Positions 1-6,684 of a DNA stretch of 11,405 nt are shown here, piece by piece. Below the pieces are notes generated by a model. It worked only from the letters and a program-made list of their open reading frames with translations. It was not told the origin of the DNA and searched no databases. Made by a program: the position numbers and the translations under genes. The stretch comes from an uncultured Roseburia sp. (lineage in GTDB: Bacteria > Bacillota > Clostridia > Lachnospirales > Lachnospiraceae), in assembly GCA_947057405.1 (NCBI GenBank), contig CAMSEJ010000040.1, positions 1 through 11,405 of the forward strand, read 5' to 3'. Every line of letters starts with the position of its first letter. Position 1 is the first letter of the stretch.

Positions 1-25
1 GTTCAGACGTGTGCTCTTCCGATCT
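1..25. other. Illumina TruSeq adapter at the left end (not genomic)
   Basis: These 25 bases are the reverse complement of the start of the TruSeq adapter (AGATCGGAAGAGC...), and the same adapter appears in the opposite orientation at the right end. They are library-construction sequence that survived trimming and was assembled into the contig. Genome sequence starts at base 26. Translating through it adds a false N-terminus (MLFRS) to the first gene. Confidence 0.98.
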
Positions 26-796
26 GTGCATGTGGACGGGGCGATTAATCCGCTGCGCGATATCGAAACCATTAACCTGGAGCTTGTTTTTTCCGACATC
101 GAAATTTTGGAGCGCCGGATTGCAAAGGCTTCTAAGGGGGCAAGGAACGATAAGGCGCTTGCAAAGGAGCTGGCGCTATTAAAGGGGATCAAGGCGCATT
201 TGGAAGAAGGGAATCTGGCAAAGTCGTATGAGCTGCCGGAGGATGAAGAGGAGGCAGCGTGGTTTGCTTCGTATAACCTTTTGACGGCAAAGCCCGTGAT
301 TTATGCGGCGAACGTTTCGGAAGAGGATTTGGCGGACGACGGGGCAGGAAATCCGTTTGTCCGGGAGGTGAGAAAACAGGCGTCTGCGGAGGACAGTGAG
401 GTGTTTGTTATCTGCGCGCAGATTGAGCAGGAGATTGCCGAGCTGGAGGAGGACGAGAAAGCGTTGTTTTTAGAGGAGCTTGGCTTGAGCGAATCGGGAC
501 TTGAAAAACTGATTAAGGCAAGCTACGGCCTGCTGGGGCTGATCAGCTATCTGACCGCCGGAGAGGATGAAACGCGGGCATGGACGATTGTAAAAGGGAC
601 AAAAGCCCCGCAGGCGGCAGGTAAGATCCATACGGATTTTGAGCGTGGGTTTATCCGTGCAGAGGTGGTGAATTATCAGGATCTTCTGGATTGCGGCAGC
701 CTTTCCGCGGCAAAGGAAAAGGGAATTGTAGGCTTGGAAGGGAAAGAGTATGTGGTAAAGGACGGAGACGTGATGCTGTTCCGTTTTAATGTGTAA
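26..796 (+). CDS. ychF: Redox-regulated P-loop ATPase YchF (OLA1/Obg-like), 5' end missing
   Basis: This is the C-terminal 256 residues of YchF, a TRAFAC-class P-loop ATPase that binds ribosomes and is linked to stress and redox responses; the full protein is about 365 residues. The fragment starts just before the DIETINLEL segment. It carries the coiled-coil helical insertion (roughly residues 15-80), a nucleotide-specificity motif NVSE (NxxE, which in this family favours ATP over GTP), and a C-terminal TGS domain with the typical TAGEDETRAWTI and HTDFERGFIRAEV segments. The P-loop and switch regions lie outside the contig. An apparent ATG-like start at base 11 is in adapter and must be ignored: the first genuine codon is at 26 and the true start is missing. 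It runs into ylmC after 56 bases with no terminator seen. Confidence 0.95.
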   Translation: MHVDGAINPLRDIETINLELVFSDIEILERRIAKASKGARNDKALAKELALLKGIKAHLEEGNLAKSYELPEDEEEAAWFASYNLLTAKPVIYAANVSEEDLADDGAGNPFVREVRKQASAEDSEVFVICAQIEQEIAELEEDEKALFLEELGLSESGLEKLIKASYGLLGLISYLTAGEDETRAWTIVKGTKAPQAAGKIHTDFERGFIRAEVVNYQDLLDCGSLSAAKEKGIVGLEGKEYVVKDGDVMLFRFNV

Positions 797-852
797 AGGA
801 ATAGGACAAAGGCATTCGGAATAGACTGGATACAAAAAGGCGGGGGTTTGCG

Positions 853-1107
853 ATGCGTTTTTGTGAGCTTTCGGAAAAGGAAGTCATCAATGTCTGTAAC
901 TGTAAATGCCTTGGAAACGTCATTGACATTGAACTGGACGAAAAGACGGGCTGCATCCAGGCGATTATCGTGCCCGGGCCGTGCAAATTTTTCGGAATGT
1001 TCGGGCATGAGTTCGAGTTCTGCATTCCCTGGAAATGCATTGTGCGGATCGGTTCGGATATTATTCTGGTAGAGATTAAGGAAGAGGATGTCAGGAAAAA
1101 ATTATAG
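853..1107 (+). CDS. ylmC: YlmC/YmxH-family PRC-barrel sporulation protein
   Basis: A small protein of 84 residues with the PRC-barrel pattern of the YlmC/YmxH family: an LxxKEVINV-like start, LGNVIDIELDEKTG (about residues 20-33), a hydrophobic strand ending in VPGP, and the IPWKCIVRIGSDIILVEI closing strands. Family members occur in endospore formers; the biochemical role is unknown and PRC barrels usually mediate protein or RNA contacts. It has eight cysteines (4, 15, 17, 19, 34, 44, 57, 62), including a CNCKC cluster, which is a lot for 84 residues and could bind metal. The ATG at 853 gives the family-like N-terminus; the ribosome-binding site before it is only a G-rich stretch, so translation may depend on coupling to ychF. 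Its stop codon overlaps the nrdR ribosome-binding site. Confidence 0.85.
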   Translation: MRFCELSEKEVINVCNCKCLGNVIDIELDEKTGCIQAIIVPGPCKFFGMFGHEFEFCIPWKCIVRIGSDIILVEIKEEDVRKKL

Positions 1108-1118
1108 GAGGCTTTACG

Positions 1119-1571
1119 ATGAAATGTCCGTATTGCGGCAACGAAGATACGAGGGTAAGCGATTCACGGCCCGCAGATGACAACTGTTCCATCCGCCGGA
1201 GGCGGATGTGCGACGGATGCGGGAAACGATTTACAACATATGAGAAAGTGGAAACCATTCCTTTGATTGTGATCAAAAAAGACAATAACAGGGAGCAGTA
1301 TGACCGCTCCAAAATCGAAGCCGGGATTTTGCGGGCATGCCATAAGCGTCCTGTTTCGGCAGCGCAGATTAACCGGCTGGTGGATGAAATCGAAACGGAG
1401 GTTTTTAACCGCGAGGAGAAAGAAATCGCAAGCTCCGTGATCGGCGAAATCGTAATGGACAGGCTCCGGAGCTTAGAGGCGGTTGCATATGTGCGCTTTG
1501 CCTCCGTTTACCGGGAATTTAAGGATATCAATACGTTTATGAATGAACTGAAAAAGATTCTGGACAAGTGA
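1119..1571 (+). CDS. nrdR: Transcriptional repressor NrdR (ribonucleotide reductase regulator)
   Basis: Full-length NrdR of 150 residues. The N-terminal zinc ribbon has Cys3-x2-Cys6 and Cys31-x2-Cys34, with the basic SIRRRRMCDGCGKRFTTYE segment that contacts DNA. An ATP-cone domain follows (about 49-139), starting at VIKKDNNREQYDRSKI, which senses ATP/dATP and tunes binding to NrdR boxes upstream of nrd operons. The start is clear: TAGGAGG at 1105-1111 lies 7 bases before the ATG and overlaps the ylmC stop. No ribonucleotide reductase gene is in the window, so its targets lie elsewhere. The gap to yqeG is 22 bases, consistent with co-transcription. Confidence 0.97.
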   Translation: MKCPYCGNEDTRVSDSRPADDNCSIRRRRMCDGCGKRFTTYEKVETIPLIVIKKDNNREQYDRSKIEAGILRACHKRPVSAAQINRLVDEIETEVFNREEKEIASSVIGEIVMDRLRSLEAVAYVRFASVYREFKDINTFMNELKKILDK

Positions 1572-1593
1572 CGGAGAGGAAAAAGGAGTATAT

Positions 1594-2109
1594 ATGGGAC
1601 GTTTTTTATATCCGGACGCGTATCTGCCGTCGGCATACCGGGTGGATTACGCCGGATTGTACAGGAAGGGATACCGGGGACTGATTTTTGACATTGACAA
1701 TACGCTGGTTCCCCACGGCGCGACTGCGGATGAGGGCGCGGTCCGGCTGTTTGCCCGATTAAAGGAGATGGGCTTTGCATACGTGCTGATTTCCAACAAC
1801 AAAGAGCCCAGGGTGAAGGCATTCAGCGAACAGGTCAATGCCTTGTATCTGTACAAGGCGGCAAAGCCCGGGCCAAAGGCATACCGGCGTGCGATGCAGA
1901 TGATGCATACGGACTGCGGGAATACGGTATTTATCGGGGATCAGATTTTTACGGATATTTTGGGGGCAAATCTGGCCGGCATCCGTTCGGTTTTAGTAAA
2001 GCCCATCCACCCGAAAGAAGAAATCCAGATTGTATTAAAGCGCTATCCGGAGAAGCTGGTGTTGTTTTTTTACCGGCTGAGGCGTAAGAAGAAACAGGAG
2101 GTATTATGA
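1594..2109 (+). CDS. yqeG: YqeG-family HAD-IIIA phosphatase
   Basis: A 171-residue HAD-superfamily phosphatase of the YqeG group (subfamily IIIA), full length for the family. All four HAD motifs are visible: motif I FDIDNTLVP with nucleophile Asp33 and acid/base Asp35, motif II LISNN, motif III lysine in KAAKPGPKA, and motif IV FIGDQIFTDILGAN. The family is related to yeast Gep4, a phosphatidylglycerophosphate phosphatase, so a lipid-phosphate substrate is possible, but the bacterial substrate is not fixed by sequence. The AAAAAGGAG ribosome-binding site supports the ATG at 1594. Its stop overlaps the rpiB start by four bases (ATGA), indicating translational coupling. Confidence 0.9.
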   Translation: MGRFLYPDAYLPSAYRVDYAGLYRKGYRGLIFDIDNTLVPHGATADEGAVRLFARLKEMGFAYVLISNNKEPRVKAFSEQVNALYLYKAAKPGPKAYRRAMQMMHTDCGNTVFIGDQIFTDILGANLAGIRSVLVKPIHPKEEIQIVLKRYPEKLVLFFYRLRRKKKQEVL

Positions 2110-2549
2110 AAATAGTGATTGCGAACGACCACGCGGCGGTGGAGTTAAAGCATGAGATTACGGCCTATGTGCGGGAATTGGGACATGAAGCGGTCAATAT
2201 GGGTACGGACAGCCACGAAAGCTGCAATTATCCGGAATATGGAGAGAAAGCGGCACGGGCCGTAGCGGCAGGTGAAGCGGATTGCGGTATTCTGATCTGC
2301 GGTACCGGGGTCGGGATTTCCATTGCAGCCAATAAGGTTAAGGGAATCCGGGCGGCAGTATGCTCGGATCCGGTTACGGCAAGGCTGGTAAAGGAGCACA
2401 ACAATGCCAATATGATTGCTTTTGGGGCACGGATCGTGGGAAGCGAAACGGCGAAGGCAATTGTAGAGGCATATCTGAATGCCCGGTTTTTGGGAGGAAG
2501 GCATCAGACGCGTGTCGATCTGATCGGAAAGATTGAGGAGAACCGTTAG
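2106..2549 (+). CDS. rpiB: Ribose-5-phosphate isomerase B
   Basis: A 147-residue RpiB/LacAB-family isomerase that interconverts ribose 5-phosphate and ribulose 5-phosphate in the pentose phosphate pathway. Visible features are the N-terminal IANDHA strand with Asp8 and His9, the phosphate/active-site loop ICGTGVGISIAANK with the catalytic Cys65, and the EHNNANM segment with His98 and Asn99. Length is normal. RpiB is preferred over the LacA/LacB galactose-6-phosphate isomerase subunits because it is a single gene with no lactose or galactose genes nearby. The start lies inside the yqeG stop (ATGA), with AGGAGG just upstream. Next to the nucleotide genes in this run, it can supply ribose phosphate. 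Confidence 0.95.
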   Translation: MKIVIANDHAAVELKHEITAYVRELGHEAVNMGTDSHESCNYPEYGEKAARAVAAGEADCGILICGTGVGISIAANKVKGIRAAVCSDPVTARLVKEHNNANMIAFGARIVGSETAKAIVEAYLNARFLGGRHQTRVDLIGKIEENR

Positions 2550-2557
2550 AGCAGAAC

Positions 2558-4078
2558 ATGTGCAGAACCTACATTGCTATTGACCTGAAATCATTTTACG
2601 CATCGGTTGAATGTATGGAGCGCGGCTTAGATCCGATGACGACAAACCTGGTTGTCGCCGATATCAGCCGCACGGAAAAAACGATTTGCCTTGCTGTATC
2701 CCCTTCGCTGAAAGCTTACGGTATTCCGGGGAGGGCAAGGCTTTTTGAGGTAATCCAAAGGGTTCGGGAAATCAACACCGAACGCAAACGGCTTGCGCCG
2801 GGGCATACGTTTACCGGTTCTTCGTATTCGGATACCGAGCTAAAGAGTATGCCCGGCCTGGCGCTTGATTACGTGACAGCGCCGCCCCGTATGCAGCATT
2901 ACATCGAATGCAGTACCAGGATATACAAGATTTATCTGAACTATCTTGCACCGGAGGATATCCATGTCTATTCCATAGACGAGGTGTTTCTGGACGTGAC
3001 GGCTTATCTGAAGCTGTACGGGCTTACGTCCCGTGAGCTTGCCATGAAAATAATCCTGGATGTATTGCGGCAGACCGGGATTACCGCGACGGCGGGCATC
3101 GGGCCGAATCTCTACCTCAGCAAGGTTGCAATGGATATCTGGGCAAAGCATATCCCGGCGGATAAAAACGGAGTGCGCGTGGCAAAGCTCAATGAAATGA
3201 GCTATCGGCGGCTGCTCTGGGCCTATCAGCCGCTTACGGATTTCTGGCGCGTCGGGAAAGGATATGCGGAGAAACTAAAGCGGCACGGGATGAATACGAT
3301 GGGAGACGTGGCAAGGTGCTCCCTCGGCGGGCCGAATGACTATCACAACGAAGAGCTGCTGTACAGGCTGTTCGGCGTGAATGCGGAGCTTTTGATTGAT
3401 CACGCATGGGGATATGAGCCGTGTACGATGGCGGATATCAAGGCATATCAGCCGTCTGCCCACAGCATGGGCTCCGGACAGGTTTTAAAATGCCCGTACC
3501 GTTTTGAACAGGCCAGGCTGGTGGTGCAGGAAATGACAGAGCTTTTGGCGCTGGATCTGGTCGACAGGGGCCTGGCGGCGGATCAGATTGTACTGACGGT
3601 CGGTTATGACATGGAAAACTTAAAAGATCCGGAAATCAGAAAGAAATACCGCGAAGCGATAACGGCAGACCGGTACGGCAGGGCGATCCCAAAACACGCG
3701 CACGGCACAGCATCCCTGGGCGGCTACACGTCTTCCGCAAAGCGGATGTGGCAGGCCGTATCGGAGCTGTTTTCGCGCATTGTCGATCAGGAGCTGCTGG
3801 TTCGGCGGGTTTCCGTTACGGCAAACCATGTGATAAGCGAAGCGGACATACCGGTAAAGGAAACCTTTGAACAGCTTGAGCTTTTTACGGATTACGGGGC
3901 GCGGCAGCGGGAGCGGGAAAAAGAACAGGCGGAGCTTGACCGTGAACGGAGGATGCAGAAGGCGATGCTTGACATTCAGAAAAAATTCGGAAAGAATGCC
4001 ATTTTAAAAGGGCTGAACCTGCAGGAAGGCGCTACGGCGAAGGAACGCAACAATCAGATTGGCGGACATAAAAAATAA
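2558..4078 (+). CDS. Y-family DNA polymerase (UmuC/UvrX-like translesion polymerase)
   Basis: A 506-residue Y-family polymerase for DNA lesion bypass. The palm carries the first metal-binding Asp9 in YIAIDLKSFYASVE, with Tyr14 at the steric-gate position, and the catalytic pair Asp141-Glu142 in YSIDEVFLDVT. The region around 165-185 (TATAGIGPNLYLSKVAMDIWAK) is the usual thumb-entry motif, followed by the little finger. At residues 439-443 is QLELF, a good match to the beta-clamp binding consensus QL[SD]LF, followed by a charged helix and a conserved-looking KFGKNAILKG...NNQIGGHK tail. Active-site residues are intact. It starts 8 bases after rpiB, but the nearest good ribosome-binding site (GAGGAG at about 2535) is some 17 bases away, so translation probably depends on coupling. 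The YolD-like partner follows. I see no LexA box upstream. Confidence 0.93.
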   Translation: MCRTYIAIDLKSFYASVECMERGLDPMTTNLVVADISRTEKTICLAVSPSLKAYGIPGRARLFEVIQRVREINTERKRLAPGHTFTGSSYSDTELKSMPGLALDYVTAPPRMQHYIECSTRIYKIYLNYLAPEDIHVYSIDEVFLDVTAYLKLYGLTSRELAMKIILDVLRQTGITATAGIGPNLYLSKVAMDIWAKHIPADKNGVRVAKLNEMSYRRLLWAYQPLTDFWRVGKGYAEKLKRHGMNTMGDVARCSLGGPNDYHNEELLYRLFGVNAELLIDHAWGYEPCTMADIKAYQPSAHSMGSGQVLKCPYRFEQARLVVQEMTELLALDLVDRGLAADQIVLTVGYDMENLKDPEIRKKYREAITADRYGRAIPKHAHGTASLGGYTSSAKRMWQAVSELFSRIVDQELLVRRVSVTANHVISEADIPVKETFEQLELFTDYGARQREREKEQAELDRERRMQKAMLDIQKKFGKNAILKGLNLQEGATAKERNNQIGGHKK

Positions 4079-4101
4079 GCTGTCGTAAGGAAGGGGATTT
4101 T

Positions 4102-4566
4102 ATGCAAAAGGAAGAGGAGCTTCACAGGTATGACGATATCATCCACCTGCCGCGCCACGTTTCGGCTGTGCATCCGCCTATGCCCGTTTCGGACCGGGCG
4201 GCGCAGTTTGCGCCGTTTGCCGCACTGACGGGGTATGGAGATGCCGTCCGGGAAACCGCGCGGCTGACGGAGGAACAGGCAGAGCTTTGTGAAGAGGAAA
4301 CCGAAGCGCTTGATAGGGCACTGAAATCCATCCTGCAGCGGGGAACGGATTCCGTTTCGGTTACCGTGACGTATTTTGCGGCGGATCAAAAGAAAGCAGG
4401 AGGGGCGTACCGGTCGTATACCGGGACGCTGAAAAAGCCGGATACGCATCGGGGCATGCTGGTTTTTGCGGACGGGACAGAGGTGCCGCTGTCGGACGTT
4501 TTGTCGTTGGAGGAAGCAAAGCGGGAGCAGCCGGAGTTTGCCGGCGCCGTCAGGCGAAAGCTGTGA
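4102..4566 (+). CDS. YolD-like protein, partner of the Y-family polymerase
   Basis: A 154-residue YolD-like protein. The diagnostic segment is SDRAAQFAPFAALTGYGDAV (about residues 30-49), followed by a Glu-rich helix (RLTEEQAELCEEETEALDRAL) and a beta-rich C-terminal half (VSVTVTYFAADQKKAGG..., then a turn like a WYL/YolD strand set). In B. subtilis, yolD-type genes sit beside the Y-family polymerase genes uvrX and yqjW and are proposed to act like UmuD. The same arrangement here, 23 bases after the polymerase, supports a joint role in translesion synthesis. No membrane segment or signal peptide is seen. The ribosome-binding site is AAGGGG before the ATG. Confidence 0.82.
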   Translation: MQKEEELHRYDDIIHLPRHVSAVHPPMPVSDRAAQFAPFAALTGYGDAVRETARLTEEQAELCEEETEALDRALKSILQRGTDSVSVTVTYFAADQKKAGGAYRSYTGTLKKPDTHRGMLVFADGTEVPLSDVLSLEEAKREQPEFAGAVRRKL

Positions 4567-4637
4567 GAACAGAGGGAAGAACCGGATTGGATGCAATGTG
4601 ACCGGGCAAAAGACGGCAGGACAGGAGGAACAGAAGG

Positions 4638-5621
4638 ATGGAGAAAACGGTGAGAGGGCTGCAGGAGATCCGGGCAGATATTCGGGCGATTGATGCGCAG
4701 ATTGCAGATTTGTACCAAAAGCGCACAAGGCTTACGAAGGAAGAGGTAAGCGGACGGGTTTCGCCGGATCGGGCGATATTCGGGTTTACACCGGCAAAGA
4801 AATTTGATTTCGGACAGGGGAACGTCGTATTCCAGGGGGTTGATGGCGCGTACAGCCAGCAGGCGCTTTTGGAGTTTTTTGGGAAAGATCGGAAATGCTC
4901 TCATGTGGAAACCTGGCGGGACGCCATGGAAGCGATTGCGGGAGGCGAAGCGAACTATGCGGTGCTTCCGATTGAAAATTCTTCGACCGGGATCATTTCG
5001 GAAAATTTTGACTTGCTGGCGGAATACGATCACTGTATTATCGGAGAACAGATTATCCGGGCGAACCACTGTCTGATGGGACTTGAAGAGGCAGAGCTTT
5101 CGGATATTACGGATGTGTATTCCCATCCGCAGGCGCTTTTGCAGTGTTCCAAATATCTGGAGGCACATGCGCACTGGGAAAAACACGGCGCAAAGAATAC
5201 GGCGGTTTCTGCAATGAAGGTTAAAAACGAGGGCAGAACGGAGCAGGCGGCGATTGCCGGGAAGGTGACGGCAGGGCTTTACGGGTTAAAGATCCTGGCG
5301 GAGGGGATTCAGAACAATTCGTCCAATTCGACCCGGTTTATTATTGTGACCGGCGAAAAGGTGTTTTCCAAAGAGGCGAAGAAGCTGAGTATCTGTTTTG
5401 AGATTCCGCATGTGAGCGGTTCTTTGTATCATACGCTTTCGCATTTGATTTACAACAACCTGAATATGAATAAGATTGAGTCGAGACCGATTCAGGGAAG
5501 GACCTGGGAGTATCGGTTTTTTATTGATGTGGAAGGAAATCTGCTGGATGCCGCCGTGCAGAATGCGTTGTCTACGCTGCAGAAGGTGACGGTGAATATG
5601 CGGGTTCTGGGGAATTATTAA
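4638..5621 (+). CDS. pheA: Prephenate dehydratase with a vestigial chorismate mutase N-terminus and an ACT domain
   Basis: Converts prephenate to phenylpyruvate in phenylalanine synthesis (327 residues). Residues 8-32 (LQEIR..IRAIDAQIADLYQKR) match helix 1 of the AroQ chorismate mutase domain of bifunctional P-proteins, with Arg12 and Arg29 at the positions of E. coli Arg11 and Arg28. A linker follows and the dehydratase begins at VVFQGVDGAYS (63-73), so helices 2 and 3 and the other catalytic residues are absent. The dehydratase motifs are intact: PIENSSTG (111-118) and the catalytic STRF (231-234). The ACT domain (about 250-327) has the Phe-binding ESRP (281-284), while the usual GALV is GSLY (261-264). 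AGGAGG at 4623-4628 supports the start. Mutase activity is unlikely; a separate mutase would be needed. Confidence 0.93.
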   Translation: MEKTVRGLQEIRADIRAIDAQIADLYQKRTRLTKEEVSGRVSPDRAIFGFTPAKKFDFGQGNVVFQGVDGAYSQQALLEFFGKDRKCSHVETWRDAMEAIAGGEANYAVLPIENSSTGIISENFDLLAEYDHCIIGEQIIRANHCLMGLEEAELSDITDVYSHPQALLQCSKYLEAHAHWEKHGAKNTAVSAMKVKNEGRTEQAAIAGKVTAGLYGLKILAEGIQNNSSNSTRFIIVTGEKVFSKEAKKLSICFEIPHVSGSLYHTLSHLIYNNLNMNKIESRPIQGRTWEYRFFIDVEGNLLDAAVQNALSTLQKVTVNMRVLGNY

Positions 5622-5641
5622 AAGGATGGGAGACGGACAGG

Positions 5642-6163
5642 ATGAAAATATTAGTTGTGGTGGATATGCAGAATGATTTTATAGACGGAGCGCTTGGGAC
5701 AAAAGAAGCGGTTGGGATTGTGGACGCTGCCGCTGAAAAAATCCGGGGGTTTGAAGGGAAGATTTTTGTGACTCTGGATACGCATACGCATCATTATCTG
5801 GATACTGCTGAGGGCAGGAAGCTTCCGGTGCCGCACTGTATCCGGATGACAAACGGGTGGCTTTTAAACGAAACGATTCTGGATGCCTTATCTGAAACGG
5901 AATATACGCTGATTGAGAAGGATACCTTTGGATCCGTGCGATTGGCGGAGGAAATCTGTCGGCTGAACGAGGAGGAGCTTTCGGTGGAATTTATAGGGCT
6001 TTGTACGGATATCTGCGTGGTGTCGAATGCCTTGCTGGTAAAGGCGTTTGTTCCGGAAGCGGAGATTTTGGTGGATACGCGCTGCTGCGCAGGCGTTACG
6101 CCGCAGACGCATGAGGCGGCAATTGAGACAATGAAAATGTGCCAGATTAACGTGGCGGGATAA
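5642..6163 (+). CDS. Isochorismatase-family cysteine hydrolase (nicotinamidase-like)
   Basis: A 173-residue cysteine hydrolase of the isochorismatase/nicotinamidase superfamily. The triad is visible as Asp8 (VVVDMQNDF), Lys93 (EKDTFGS) and Cys125 (GLCTDICV). Asp46, His48 and His65 fit the metal-binding Asp/His/His set of nicotinamidases, which favours a PncA-like activity (nicotinamide to nicotinate in NAD salvage). Other amidohydrolases of the family keep similar residues, so the substrate is inferred. Its length is a little short for PncA. It lies 20 bases after pheA and 16 bases before cdd, so it is probably in the same transcript; next to cdd it fits a salvage role. Cytoplasmic, with no signal peptide. 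Confidence 0.85.
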   Translation: MKILVVVDMQNDFIDGALGTKEAVGIVDAAAEKIRGFEGKIFVTLDTHTHHYLDTAEGRKLPVPHCIRMTNGWLLNETILDALSETEYTLIEKDTFGSVRLAEEICRLNEEELSVEFIGLCTDICVVSNALLVKAFVPEAEILVDTRCCAGVTPQTHEAAIETMKMCQINVAG

Positions 6164-6179
6164 CGGAAGGAGGAAGGCT

Positions 6180-6581
6180 ATGGATACGGCAGATATCCCC
6201 GGATTAATCCGGGAAGCGTATGAAGCGCAGAAATTTGCTTACGCGCCTTATTCCCGTTTTTATGTGGGGGCAGCGCTGCTTACCGCAAAGGGCAGGGTTT
6301 ATCGGGGCTGCAACATCGAGAATGCGGCATATTCGCCTGCCAGTTGTGCGGAGCGAACGGCAATTTTTAAAGCGGTATCGGAAGGGGAACGCGATTTTGC
6401 GGCAATTGCCATTGTGGGAAGCCGGGATGCATATCTGCCGCCGTGCGGTGTATGCAGGCAGGTAATGCAGGAATTTTGCGACAGAGAGACATTTCAGATT
6501 ATTCTTGCGAAGGCGCCGGAAGATTACAAAGTGTATCGGCTGTCAGAGCTGCTGCCGGAGGCGTTTTGTCTGGGAAAGTAA
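6180..6581 (+). CDS. cdd: Cytidine deaminase
   Basis: A 133-residue homotetramer-type cytidine deaminase that converts cytidine and deoxycytidine to uridine and deoxyuridine in pyrimidine salvage. The zinc site is complete: Cys56-Ala-Glu58 in SPASCAERTA (Cys replaces the His of the dimeric type, Glu58 is the proton shuttle) and Cys89-x2-Cys92 in PPCGVCRQV. The substrate-binding GCNIENAAYS segment is at about 43-52. Length and motifs are normal. AAGGAGG at 6167-6173, six bases before the ATG, sets the start. It is the last gene of the first run; the following 103 bases hold a probable sigma-G promoter rather than a clear terminator. Confidence 0.96.
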   Translation: MDTADIPGLIREAYEAQKFAYAPYSRFYVGAALLTAKGRVYRGCNIENAAYSPASCAERTAIFKAVSEGERDFAAIAIVGSRDAYLPPCGVCRQVMQEFCDRETFQIILAKAPEDYKVYRLSELLPEAFCLGK

Positions 6582-6605
6582 ATTTACGGCCGGATTCAGA
6601 AAGAG

Positions 6606-6635
6606 GAATGCAAACACACGGAACCATGCATAATC
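6606..6635 (+). promoter_or_regulatory. Probable sigma-G (forespore) promoter for spoVAD-spoVAE
   Basis: GAATG at 6606-6610, then 18 bases, then CATAATC at 6629-6635. This fits the B. subtilis sigma-G consensus (GHATR, 17-18 bases, CATNHTA) with one mismatch in the last base. spoVA operons are sigma-G dependent in B. subtilis, so the match is in the expected place. The start of transcription would be near 6642, giving a leader of about 40 bases. Confidence 0.6.
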
Positions 6636-6684
6636 TTCTGCAAGAAAAGCAATAATAAAACAAAAAAGCAGGAGATAGGATGCA

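Noticed and set aside
797..852. Possible sigma-E-like promoter between ychF and ylmC (GATACAAA-like -10)
   Set aside because: No -35 element at a suitable distance; the match is no better than chance.
2500..2560. Possible LexA box before the polymerase gene (GAAC and GTT elements around 2538-2555)
   Set aside because: The half-sites do not have the 4-base spacing and orientation of the Firmicutes LexA consensus.
4589..4599. The 11-base string GGATGCAATGT before pheA, repeated at 6678-6688 before spoVAD
   Set aside because: Only two copies in unrelated contexts, with no symmetry; partly explained by ribosome-binding and start-codon composition. Likely chance.
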